Source of the DNA: an uncultured Aquimarina sp.
GTDB lineage: Bacteria > Bacteroidota > Bacteroidia > Flavobacteriales > Flavobacteriaceae
Assembly (NCBI RefSeq): GCF_947500065.1
Contig: NZ_CANMQT010000005.1
Coordinates: forward strand, 62,001 to 126,000
Reading direction: 5' to 3'
Length of the DNA stretch: 64,000 nt
Shown: positions 25,733 through 33,491 of the stretch, piece after piece
Layout: the number at the start of each line of letters is the position of its first letter
Numbering within the stretch: the stretch's first letter is position 1
Made by a program: the position numbers and the translations under genes
Notes under the pieces: model-generated
The model's database searches: none
Seen by the model: the letters and a program-made list of their open reading frames with translations, nothing else
Told to the model about the DNA's origin: nothing

Positions 25733-26674
25733 TTAATAATTATAATCATATGTAGCTATTTGTCTAACAATCTTAAGAGATCCATTAGATTGTCTTCTCC
25801 ATATTTTGATGCCTTTTCCTGTACTTATTCCAGAATAATCATCATTTCGCCAATTGGCTATATGGCTAGCGTAATTGACGATATAAGTACCTAAATCATC
25901 AATATGATTGTTTCTAATATCTAATTTTTCGAAAATGGGAAGTTCTGCAACGTGGTATTTCAGAAATGTGTCTAATGACTCTTTATCTAGATACATAGGT
26001 TTATAACTAAACATGGATATGACATCGTTTGTATATAATTGTGACCATAATTTATGATCTCCTTGCGATATAAACTCTTCCATGAATCGATTCAATGCTG
26101 CCAATTCAAAACGTATATCATTGTTAATAGGTAGATGTTCTTGATATGCTAATACAGTACCTGGAACATTATTAAATTTTAGATGCTCCGTAAAGTCTGT
26201 ATGATGATTATAATTCCATATCTCAGAAATCAAAGAAAATTTTCCTTCTTCCTTTTCCCAAATATCCATGTATTTCCCTTTGAGTTCTTTTATCTGTTTT
26301 GTGCTCTTTAATTGAATTTTCATAGTAAAAGTACCTAACACAGAAAATTGAGATCCCAAATCCAGTATTTCTAGGTTTTCTCTTTTATATTTCAAAATAT
26401 TAAATCGTTCAAAAAATGCTTTATGATAAATCGATGCATTTTCTTTACCCAAAAGTGTTTTTTGAAAAGCAGGCATCAAACGTATATCTTCAGAATAATA
26501 ACTAACTATGATTTCGGGATTAGCTGTCAGCATTCCTTTAGTACAATCTATAATGAACTTATTCATATAATCATTAATACTTTCTTCATTTATAGGTACT
26601 GTTTTAGCGATTACATTAGGAAAATTTACAAAAAGTAAAAACGTGCAAAAAAAGATATTTCTGATGTATCTCAT
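25733..26674 (-). CDS. Exported protein with two SnoaL/NTF2-like domains
   Basis: First gene of the operon, 313 residues, signal peptide MRYIRNIFFCTFLLFVNFPN with likely cleavage after VIA. Two NTF2-like modules: the first with FIIDCTKGMLTANPEIIVSYYSE and YMDIWEKEEGKFSLISEIWNY, the second with MEEFISQGDHKLWSQLYTND and GKGIKIWRRQSNGSLKIVRQ. It aligns along its length with the last gene of the operon (23428-24339), pointing to duplication. Its start is 245 bases from a divergent LytS-type kinase gene, and the intergenic region carries a 21-bp-period direct repeat. It is exported but is not a lipoprotein. Confidence 0.75.
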   Translation of the reverse strand: MRYIRNIFFCTFLLFVNFPNVIAKTVPINEESINDYMNKFIIDCTKGMLTANPEIIVSYYSEDIRLMPAFQKTLLGKENASIYHKAFFERFNILKYKRENLEILDLGSQFSVLGTFTMKIQLKSTKQIKELKGKYMDIWEKEEGKFSLISEIWNYNHHTDFTEHLKFNNVPGTVLAYQEHLPINNDIRFELAALNRFMEEFISQGDHKLWSQLYTNDVISMFSYKPMYLDKESLDTFLKYHVAELPIFEKLDIRNNHIDDLGTYIVNYASHIANWRNDDYSGISTGKGIKIWRRQSNGSLKIVRQIATYDYNY

Positions 26675-26736
26675 CTAATATTAATTTTAAAGATTTCGGC
26701 TAAAATATTTTGAAAACAAACACAATAACAACTGTA

Positions 26737-26765
26737 ATTGACAAAACGCTAGTAGCTATTGACAA
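26737..26765. promoter_or_regulatory. Direct repeat with 21-bp period between the SnoaL operon and lytS
   Basis: ATTGACAA occurs at 26737-26744 and again at 26758-26765, 21 bases apart. LytTR response regulators bind two direct repeats with roughly this spacing. The site lies between the divergent operon and the kinase gene, where it could control either. The repeat sequence does not match a fixed LytTR consensus, so the call rests on geometry and context. Confidence 0.45.
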
Positions 26766-26918
26766 CCTACAGAATTTGAAGGTTTACTGCTATAATTCAC
26801 TATATAACTCAATCAAAATACTTTCGTCAATTATTTGAATACGTTCATCAATAAATCAGAGCCTCTGTATGTGTTTAAAAACTATTTTCTTATTTTACTA
26901 CATTTTAAGTTAAGTTTC

Positions 26919-28079
26919 ATGCGTGTAGAATTGGACACTATCAAGAATTCTAAAATACTAATCGGTTTATACCGCTATAAAATACACCACCTCTTATTTT
27001 GGTTTGTGTATCACTATATGTGGTGGGCAATTGGTATTGGCAGTGCTAAGGAAGCTGCGTATAATATTTTCTTTTCACCATATACCACTAAGTTTCTTTT
27101 CTATTTCATTTTTCAGGCTGCGGCAGTTTATTTCAATTTGTATTACTTGATTCCAAAATTTTTAGAAAAAAGAAAATATCTAGAATATCTATTTCTTTTT
27201 GCGCTAACCACATTTATTACAGTTATAATCATCACTTTTGGATATTTTGTTACCGCATACGTATCCCCTTCTTCATTTACAGAATTATTCGGAGATCAGA
27301 CTTTTGTCAAATTATTAAAATCAAGCCCGTTGTCCTCTACATTAGCGAGTATGACATTAGCTATGAGTATTAAACTGGCAAAAAACTGGATTAAGTCACA
27401 ACAACGCCAACTACTGCTGGAAAAAGAAAAAACAGAAACTGAACTCAAATTTCTAAAATCACAATTCAATCCGCACTTCTTATTTAATACGATCAATTCT
27501 ATTTTTGTATTGATTCATAAAAACCCAGACATGGCTTCTGAATCTCTTGCTAATTTTTCAGATCTAATGCGATATCAACTCTATGAATGTAACGAAGCAA
27601 AAATACCTCTAGATAAAGAAGTAAATTACCTTAAGAATTTTATTGAATTAGGAAAGCTACGACTTGATAACACCGTTTCTGTTACAGTAAATATTGAAGA
27701 TACCATCTATGGAAATGTATCTATAGCGCCTTTTATTTTAATGCCTTTTGTAGAAAATGCTTTTAAACATTGTTCTCAAGGTGATTATCAAAGGAATTGG
27801 ATCATTATACATCTTCACTTCTTTGAAAAAAATATCTTACTAGAAGTTGAGAATACGATAATTACAGATAATCAACAAAACTCTAATATTATATTGGAAA
27901 ACAGCGGAATAGGATTAAAAAATGTAAAGAGACGATTGGATTTAATATATCAGGATCGGTATGAAATGTCCACAAAAAAAACTAAAGAAACTTATAAAGT
28001 AAAACTTGATCTACAATTGAGTACTACTCTCATTACATCAGAACAACCTATTATACCTATAACATCATTACAATCTTAA
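26919..28079 (+). CDS. LytS-type sensor histidine kinase (His_kinase family)
   Basis: Membrane sensor kinase of 386 residues from ATG 26919; a longer frame would need a TTG start at 26835. Four membrane segments occupy about residues 20-150 (HHLLFWFVYHYMWWAIGIG; FLFYFIFQAAAVYF; LEYLFLFALTTFITV). The catalytic region begins with QQRQLLLEKEKTETELKFLKS and the phospho-acceptor block LKSQFNPHFLFNTINSIF (His about residue 188), then an N-box FVENAFKHCS and a G-box GIGLKNVKRRLDL. This is the His_kinase (LytS) arrangement without separate DHp domain. The response regulator gene follows 10 bases later. The extracytoplasmic loops are short, so the signal is probably membrane-linked. Confidence 0.88.
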   Translation: MRVELDTIKNSKILIGLYRYKIHHLLFWFVYHYMWWAIGIGSAKEAAYNIFFSPYTTKFLFYFIFQAAAVYFNLYYLIPKFLEKRKYLEYLFLFALTTFITVIIITFGYFVTAYVSPSSFTELFGDQTFVKLLKSSPLSSTLASMTLAMSIKLAKNWIKSQQRQLLLEKEKTETELKFLKSQFNPHFLFNTINSIFVLIHKNPDMASESLANFSDLMRYQLYECNEAKIPLDKEVNYLKNFIELGKLRLDNTVSVTVNIEDTIYGNVSIAPFILMPFVENAFKHCSQGDYQRNWIIIHLHFFEKNILLEVENTIITDNQQNSNIILENSGIGLKNVKRRLDLIYQDRYEMSTKKTKETYKVKLDLQLSTTLITSEQPIIPITSLQS

Positions 28080-28089
28080 AAAAAATATC

Positions 28090-28824
28090 ATGATTTTAAA
28101 ATGTATTGTAATAGACGATGAGCCTTTGGCAAGAGAATGTATTTCTAATTATATCAATGAGGTAGACTTTTTAGAACTACAAGGGTCTTGTAATAATCCT
28201 TTAGAAATTACCAAGATAAAGAGTTCACATGAAGCTGATCTTCTTTTTCTTGACATACAAATGCCCAGAATGAATGGAATAGAGTTTTTGAAATCTATGA
28301 AAACCAAACCAATGGTAATCATTACTACTGCTTTTCCTAACTATGCATTAGAGGGGTTTGATTTGGATGTTATGGATTATCTATTAAAGCCTGTTACATT
28401 TACCCGTTTTTTTAAAGCAGTTTGTAAAGTAAAAGAACAATATCTTTTGATACAAAATAAGACCGACATAACTAAAAACAAGGAAAATCCGAACCCTGAT
28501 CATATCTTTATCAAATGTGATAGTTCTTATAAAAAAATTCGTTTTGATAACATTCTGTTTATTAAAGCTATGCAAAACTATGTAGCGTTTCATACTACCG
28601 ATGGAAAAAAACATCTCTCATTAATTCCTTTAAAAGAAGTAGTAAAACAACTTGATTCTGATATTTTCATGCAAGTCCATAAATCGTTTATTGTTTGTAT
28701 TCACAAAATAGAAGCAATTGAAAAAGAAGGAATTACAATTGGCTCTCATTATATTCCGTTAGGCAGGAATTATAGAGGATCCATTATGGAGAAGATAGTA
28801 AATGATAGAATATTGAAGAAATAA
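28090..28824 (+). CDS. LytTR family response regulator
   Basis: Response regulator of 244 residues: receiver domain with acidic pocket VIDDE (Asp9, Asp10) and phospho-acceptor in LLFLDIQMPR (Asp55), Lys in MDYLLKPVTF; then a C-terminal LytTR DNA-binding domain with IFIKCDSSYKKIRFDNILFIKAMQNYVAFHT and DIFMQVHKSFIV. It is encoded with the LytS-type kinase gene as a pair. The divergent SnoaL operon, with a direct repeat of 21-bp period in between, is the nearest plausible target. Confidence 0.92.
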   Translation: MILKCIVIDDEPLARECISNYINEVDFLELQGSCNNPLEITKIKSSHEADLLFLDIQMPRMNGIEFLKSMKTKPMVIITTAFPNYALEGFDLDVMDYLLKPVTFTRFFKAVCKVKEQYLLIQNKTDITKNKENPNPDHIFIKCDSSYKKIRFDNILFIKAMQNYVAFHTTDGKKHLSLIPLKEVVKQLDSDIFMQVHKSFIVCIHKIEAIEKEGITIGSHYIPLGRNYRGSIMEKIVNDRILKK

Positions 28825-28853
28825 TGTTTTTCTCAAGTTTCCTCTGAAAATAA

Positions 28854-28887
28854 AAAAACTGCTAATCACATTTGATTAGCAGTTTTT
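28854..28887. terminator. Bidirectional terminator after the LytTR gene
   Basis: AAAAACTGCTAATCA (28854-28868) and TGATTAGCAGTTTTT (28873-28887) form a perfect 15-bp stem with a 4-base loop. It lies between convergent genes (response regulator on +, M57-like protease on -) and has A- and T-runs at both ends, so it can stop transcription both ways. Confidence 0.85.
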
Positions 28888-28930
28888 AATACGTCTTTGA
28901 TATTATTAGCATTTTATAACATCAGAAGAA

Positions 28931-29755
28931 TTAATACAATCGATAGCCCCAATTGATTGCTCTTCTATCATCACTAGACCAACCAGGTGTTGAACTTAAT
29001 CTCCAGTTGCATACATATACACTACTTTTCATGACAGAACCACAGTTATTAGCTCTATGATATGATGCACCTCTTGTACCTGGTATCAATTCTCCTTCAG
29101 TTTGATCTGAATGCAAATAACCAAGGTTATGGCCTAATTCATGTATTAACAGAGCCATAGTAGACTCTCCAGAAGAACCTTCGTGATCCTTAGCCGTATT
29201 TATATTTAACCATGAACCTACATTTCCTCTACCATCTGGTAATGCAGCTCGTGCCCAAGCATTAGTATTAGTCTGATACCAAGCACCAACAAGTATATCT
29301 GCCTGTGATCTGGTATAAGTCCTCCTTATATTAATATTAGGACTTATACGGCTCCAATGATAAGCAGCCCAAGAAAATTCGTATTCAAACTGTCTTGGAA
29401 AGTTTCTTTCAATGTAATAAGTAATATCTCTTGAATTACTATAATAAACTCCATTACCTATACGATACCATTGGTTTTTTGCATCGGTAGGTCGGTTTTT
29501 ATCCAGATTACCCTTAAGTTCAAAAGGAAATGCCATATCATCACCATAGATAAACGATTTTTGTTCAAAATCTGGTGTCAGGTTTTCAGAAGAATACCCC
29601 TGTTCTACTAAGAAATCTAAAGTGGATTTTGCTTCTTTAGACAATGCCTGCTCTTCTTGATATAAATCTTCTTGATTTAAATCTTCATTTTGGCAACTAA
29701 AAGATAATAAGACAGTTACCAAAACTAAAATGAGTTTGAATTTGTGTTGTAACAT
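28931..29755 (-). CDS. Zinc metalloprotease lipoprotein (metzincin, M57-like)
   Basis: Lipoprotein of 274 residues (LVTVLLSFSC lipobox, Cys about 21). The zinc site HELGHNLGYLH, near residue 205, has the long HExxHxxGxxH form of metzincins, followed by a Ser/Met-containing GSVMKSS that is a plausible Met-turn. The length and the PGT-RGASYHRANNCGSVM segment recall the dual-action HEIGH/M57 peptidases of Bacteroidota. Cysteines around the active site may form a disulfide. It acts at the cell surface or periplasm. Its start is 190 bases from a divergent secreted M43 protease. Confidence 0.8.
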   Translation of the reverse strand: MLQHKFKLILVLVTVLLSFSCQNEDLNQEDLYQEEQALSKEAKSTLDFLVEQGYSSENLTPDFEQKSFIYGDDMAFPFELKGNLDKNRPTDAKNQWYRIGNGVYYSNSRDITYYIERNFPRQFEYEFSWAAYHWSRISPNINIRRTYTRSQADILVGAWYQTNTNAWARAALPDGRGNVGSWLNINTAKDHEGSSGESTMALLIHELGHNLGYLHSDQTEGELIPGTRGASYHRANNCGSVMKSSVYVCNWRLSSTPGWSSDDRRAINWGYRLY

Positions 29756-29854
29756 AATGTTAGTTTTTAAGTTATTGGAAAATTACCTAATAATTTAAGG
29801 TGCAATCAATACCATATTAGCAGATCATAATACAAAATATACCTAATTGATAGA

Positions 29855-29873
29855 TTAACTATGAAATAGTTAA
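29855..29873. promoter_or_regulatory. Perfect dyad between divergent protease genes
   Basis: TTAACTAT (29855-29862), GAA, ATAGTTAA (29866-29873): a perfect inverted repeat in the 190-base divergent intergenic region, with an overlapping ATAGTTA copy right after it. It could serve as an operator for both proteases. The regulator is unknown. Confidence 0.4.
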
Positions 29874-29947
29874 ATAGTTAGTAATTAATCAATATTATTG
29901 ACCAATTATTAAATATAAGCTAACTACTTACAAACTTATTTAGTATT

Positions 29948-31930
29948 ATGAAAAATACACTTACACTACTATTTTGTATTCTTTTTTCGGTAACAGCATT
30001 TACACAAGACAGAAACTGTGCTGTTATGGAAGATTTAGAAAATAGGATGAAACTCGACAAAGGCCTATCAGAACGCATGGCAAAAATTGAAGCTTTTACT
30101 CAAGAAAAGGTAAAAGAACTAGAAACATCTAAAAGTATTCAGGGAGATATCATCACCATCCCTGTTGTGATACATATACTTTATAGAAACGCAACAGAGA
30201 ATATTAGCGATGCTCAAATACAATCACAAATTGAAGTTTTAAATGAGGATTTTAGACGTACAAATAGTGATGCAAATAATGTCTGGTCACAAGCATCAGA
30301 TACACAAATCGAATTTTGTTTAGCTACCATAGATCCTAATGGAAATAGTACAAACGGAATTACCAGAAAACAAGTTACCCGAGAAGATTGGGGATCAGGT
30401 GCCAATAACGACATGAAGAAATTATCTTCTGGAGGGGTTAATCCTTGGGATACTACACAATATCTAAATATGTGGGTATGTCCAAAACTTTCTGCACCTG
30501 GTTTTAATAATCTTTTAGGTTTTGCACAATTTCCTGGAGGTAATGCTGCAACAGATGGTGTAGTTATGGGGTATAAATATTTTGGTAAAATAGGTACAGC
30601 TACAGCACCTTTTAACTTAGGACGTACAACAACACATGAAATAGGTCATTTCCTAAATCTTCGTCATATATGGGGCGATGGTGGTTGCGGAGTGGATGAT
30701 TTTGTAAGTGATACACCAGAATCTGATGCTTCTAATACAGGTTGTAATACTACTCATAATTCTTGTGGATCATTGGATATGGTACAAAATTACATGGATT
30801 ATAGTGATGACTCTTGTATGAACTTATTTACTCAAGGTCAAAAAAATAGAATGAGATCAGTACTACTCTCAGGAGGTGTTAGATCAAGTTTAGCTCTTTC
30901 GGATAAGTGCGGAGCCGTAACACAACCAACTTGTGATGATGGTATTCAAAATGGAGATGAAACAGGAATAGATTGTGGAGGTTCATCTTGTACACCTTGT
31001 CAAACAGGAAATCAATACTGTGATTCATCAGGAAACAGAGTGCAATATGAATGGATTGCTGGAGTACAAGCTGGTGGTTTAAATAATACTTCAGGAGCAC
31101 AAACATATTCGGATTTTACTGCTCAGACTATAACACTTACAAGAGGTCAAAGCAATGCTATTACTTTAACTCCAGGGCACTCAGGAACTGCTTATGATGA
31201 ATACTTTAGAATATGGATTGATTATAATCAAGATGGTGATTTTAGCGATTCAGGCGAATTAGCATTCGATGCTGGTACAGCTTCTAATACTACTGTAAAT
31301 GGAACAATAACACCTCCGACTTCAGTAACATTAGGAACTACACGTTTGAGAGTATCTATGAAATATAACGCAGCTCCAGATCCTTGTGGAAACATAGGTG
31401 ATGGTGAGGTAGAAGATTATACCGTAAATATACAAACTGGAAATCCGCCAACACCAACCTGCTCAGATGGTATTCAGAATGGCGATGAAACAGGAATAGA
31501 TTGCGGTGGTTCATCTTGTACTCCTTGCTCAACAGGAGGTGATAGATGCGCTGGAGTTGCTGCTTATGATAGCTCTGCTACATATGTTGCTGGTGATAAA
31601 GTAGTTTATCAAAATTCTTTATACGAAAGGAGAGCTAATGGAGGATGGACTAATTTGGGACCTTGTGGATCCGCAAGAATTACAAAAGAACTAAATAACT
31701 TTGACGTTCGTATATATCCAAATCCATCCAAAGGAAACACCCTTAACGTATCATTAAATAGCATTAATGAGATTACATATTCAATCACAAATATGATAGG
31801 GCAAGTTGTTAAAAAAGGAACCTTAAGCAATTCTAATAAAATAAATATTCAAACGCTAGAAAGCGGATTATATATGGTTCAATTTAATACTGATAATCAA
31901 ACGATTATCAAGAAATTCTTGAAGAGATAA
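29948..31930 (+). CDS. Secreted M43 (pappalysin-like) metalloprotease with GEVED, chitin-binding-like and T9SS domains
   Basis: Secreted protease of 660 residues. Order: signal peptide MKNTLTLLFCILFSVTAFTQ; M43 domain of about 280 residues with zinc site HEIGHFLNLRH (about 228-238) and Met-turn region VQNYMDYS; two CTx-type cysteine-rich motifs DGIQNGDETGIDCGGSSCTPC-like (only 20 residues apart in spacing terms, one before and one after the next domain); a GEVED-type beta-sandwich between them; a ChtBD3/CBM5/12-like segment with Tyr/Trp (YVAGDKVVYQNSLYERRANG); and a type A T9SS C-terminal domain starting at VRIYPNPSKGN and ending KKFLKR. It should be released outside the cell for protein degradation, with the CBM-like domain possibly binding insoluble material. 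Confidence 0.88.
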   Translation: MKNTLTLLFCILFSVTAFTQDRNCAVMEDLENRMKLDKGLSERMAKIEAFTQEKVKELETSKSIQGDIITIPVVIHILYRNATENISDAQIQSQIEVLNEDFRRTNSDANNVWSQASDTQIEFCLATIDPNGNSTNGITRKQVTREDWGSGANNDMKKLSSGGVNPWDTTQYLNMWVCPKLSAPGFNNLLGFAQFPGGNAATDGVVMGYKYFGKIGTATAPFNLGRTTTHEIGHFLNLRHIWGDGGCGVDDFVSDTPESDASNTGCNTTHNSCGSLDMVQNYMDYSDDSCMNLFTQGQKNRMRSVLLSGGVRSSLALSDKCGAVTQPTCDDGIQNGDETGIDCGGSSCTPCQTGNQYCDSSGNRVQYEWIAGVQAGGLNNTSGAQTYSDFTAQTITLTRGQSNAITLTPGHSGTAYDEYFRIWIDYNQDGDFSDSGELAFDAGTASNTTVNGTITPPTSVTLGTTRLRVSMKYNAAPDPCGNIGDGEVEDYTVNIQTGNPPTPTCSDGIQNGDETGIDCGGSSCTPCSTGGDRCAGVAAYDSSATYVAGDKVVYQNSLYERRANGGWTNLGPCGSARITKELNNFDVRIYPNPSKGNTLNVSLNSINEITYSITNMIGQVVKKGTLSNSNKINIQTLESGLYMVQFNTDNQTIIKKFLKR

Positions 31931-31958
31931 TTATTCGCCAAATTTAAATTAATTGTTA

Positions 31959-31994
31959 AAAAGGCTGTTAATCACAAGTGATTAACAGCCTTTT
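31959..31994. terminator. Bidirectional terminator after the M43 protease
   Basis: AAAAGGCTGTTAATCAC (31959-31975) and GTGATTAACAGCCTTTT (31978-31994) form a perfect 17-bp inverted repeat with a 2-base centre. It lies between the + strand protease gene and the - strand gltD gene and can serve both. Confidence 0.88.
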
Positions 31995-32015
31995 CTATGT
32001 AACACTTATAGTAAA

Positions 32016-33479
32016 TTAAACTCTTGGCAAATCTCCTTCTCCTTTAAGTGGTAAATTAGAGCTTCCCATTAAATAGGTATCTATATGATAAGCAGCTTGT
32101 CTACCTTCTGCAATGGCCCAAACAATTAATGATTGTCCTCTACGAGTATCACCAGCAGCAAAAACACCTTTTACATTAGTTGCGTAGTTATCTTCAGTCG
32201 CTTCGATATTTGTTCTTAGATCCATATTAACACCTAATTGCTCAGCAATTGTTGGTTCTGATCCAGTGAATCCCATAGCCAATAAAGCAAGTTCACATTT
32301 CCATTCTTTTTCGGTTCCTGGAATTTCTTTTAATGTAAAACGTCCATTTTCTTTTACCCACTCTACTTCAGAGGTTATTAATCCTTTAAGGTTGCCTTCG
32401 GTATCTCCTAAAAACTCTTTAGTTGAAATACTCCAATTACGCTTTGCTCCTTCTTGATGAGAAGAACTTGTACGTAATCTCATTGGCCAGAATGGCCAAG
32501 GTTGATTAGCAGGTCGCTCTAATGTTCCCTTACCCATAATTTCGAAATTAGTAACGGATGTTGCTCCATGACGAATCGAAGTTCCAATACAATCAGATCC
32601 GGTATCTCCTCCTCCAATTACAATTACATCTTTTTTGGTAGCTAATATCTCTTCTCCTAATTCTGTAATTCCATCGACACGTTTGTTATTCTGTTTTAGA
32701 AAATCCATTGCCTGTACCACTCCATGAAGATCAGATCCTTTTACTGGTAAATTACGACGAACCGTGGCTCCGGTGCATAATACCACTGCATCAAAATCTT
32801 CTTTTAATGCATCCGCAGTAATATCTTTTCCTATATGAGTATTTGTTTTAAAAACAATTCCTTCTTCTTCAAGAACTTCAATTCTACGATCAATTACATT
32901 TTTTTCCATTTTGAAATCAGGAATACCATAACGTAACAACCCTCCTACTTTTTCATCTCTTTCAAAAACTGTAACCAGATGTCCTGCACGATTCAATTGC
33001 TGGGCAGTTGCCAAACCAGCAGGTCCCGATCCTATAACAGCAACTGTCTTTCCTGTTCGTTCTTTTGGAGGATTAGCTTTGATCCATCCATTTTTAAAAG
33101 CTTCTTCTACTATATTTTTTTCTATATTCTCTATGGTTACAGGATCTTCATTGATCCCGAGTACACAAGCTTCTTCGCAAGGTGCAGGACACAATCGTCC
33201 TGTAAATTCAGGGAAGTTATTTGTCGAATGTAAAATTCGGCTTGCTTTATCCCATTTTCCTCTATACACAGCATCATTAAAATCAGGAATCAGGTTTCCT
33301 AGAGGACATCCACTATGACAAAATGGAATACCACAATCCATGCATCTTGCTCCTTGACTTTTTAGTTTACTTTCTTCCATTGGAACGGTAAACTCTTTAT
33401 ACCCTTTTATACGATCTTTAACAGGCTGGTACTGTTCAATCTCTCTTTCAAATTCTAAAAATCCAGTTATCTTTCCCAT
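32016..33479 (-). CDS. gltD: Glutamate synthase small subunit (NADPH-dependent)
   Basis: Beta subunit of the NADPH-GOGAT complex (FeS and flavin-containing), 487 residues from the ATG at 33479 (a TTG two codons earlier is also possible). It passes electrons from NADPH to GltB, which makes two glutamates from glutamine and 2-oxoglutarate. Motifs: the iron-sulfur ligands CMDCGIPFCHSGCP near residue 42, CPAPCEEAC, FAD-binding GSGPAGLATAQQL, NADPH-binding IGGGDTGSDC, and C-terminal AAGDTRRGQSLIVWAI. It is second in the operon, starting 12 bases after gltB. Length is standard. Confidence 0.97.
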   Translation of the reverse strand: MGKITGFLEFEREIEQYQPVKDRIKGYKEFTVPMEESKLKSQGARCMDCGIPFCHSGCPLGNLIPDFNDAVYRGKWDKASRILHSTNNFPEFTGRLCPAPCEEACVLGINEDPVTIENIEKNIVEEAFKNGWIKANPPKERTGKTVAVIGSGPAGLATAQQLNRAGHLVTVFERDEKVGGLLRYGIPDFKMEKNVIDRRIEVLEEEGIVFKTNTHIGKDITADALKEDFDAVVLCTGATVRRNLPVKGSDLHGVVQAMDFLKQNNKRVDGITELGEEILATKKDVIVIGGGDTGSDCIGTSIRHGATSVTNFEIMGKGTLERPANQPWPFWPMRLRTSSSHQEGAKRNWSISTKEFLGDTEGNLKGLITSEVEWVKENGRFTLKEIPGTEKEWKCELALLAMGFTGSEPTIAEQLGVNMDLRTNIEATEDNYATNVKGVFAAGDTRRGQSLIVWAIAEGRQAAYHIDTYLMGSSNLPLKGEGDLPRV

Positions 33480-33491
33480 GTTCAATATCGT

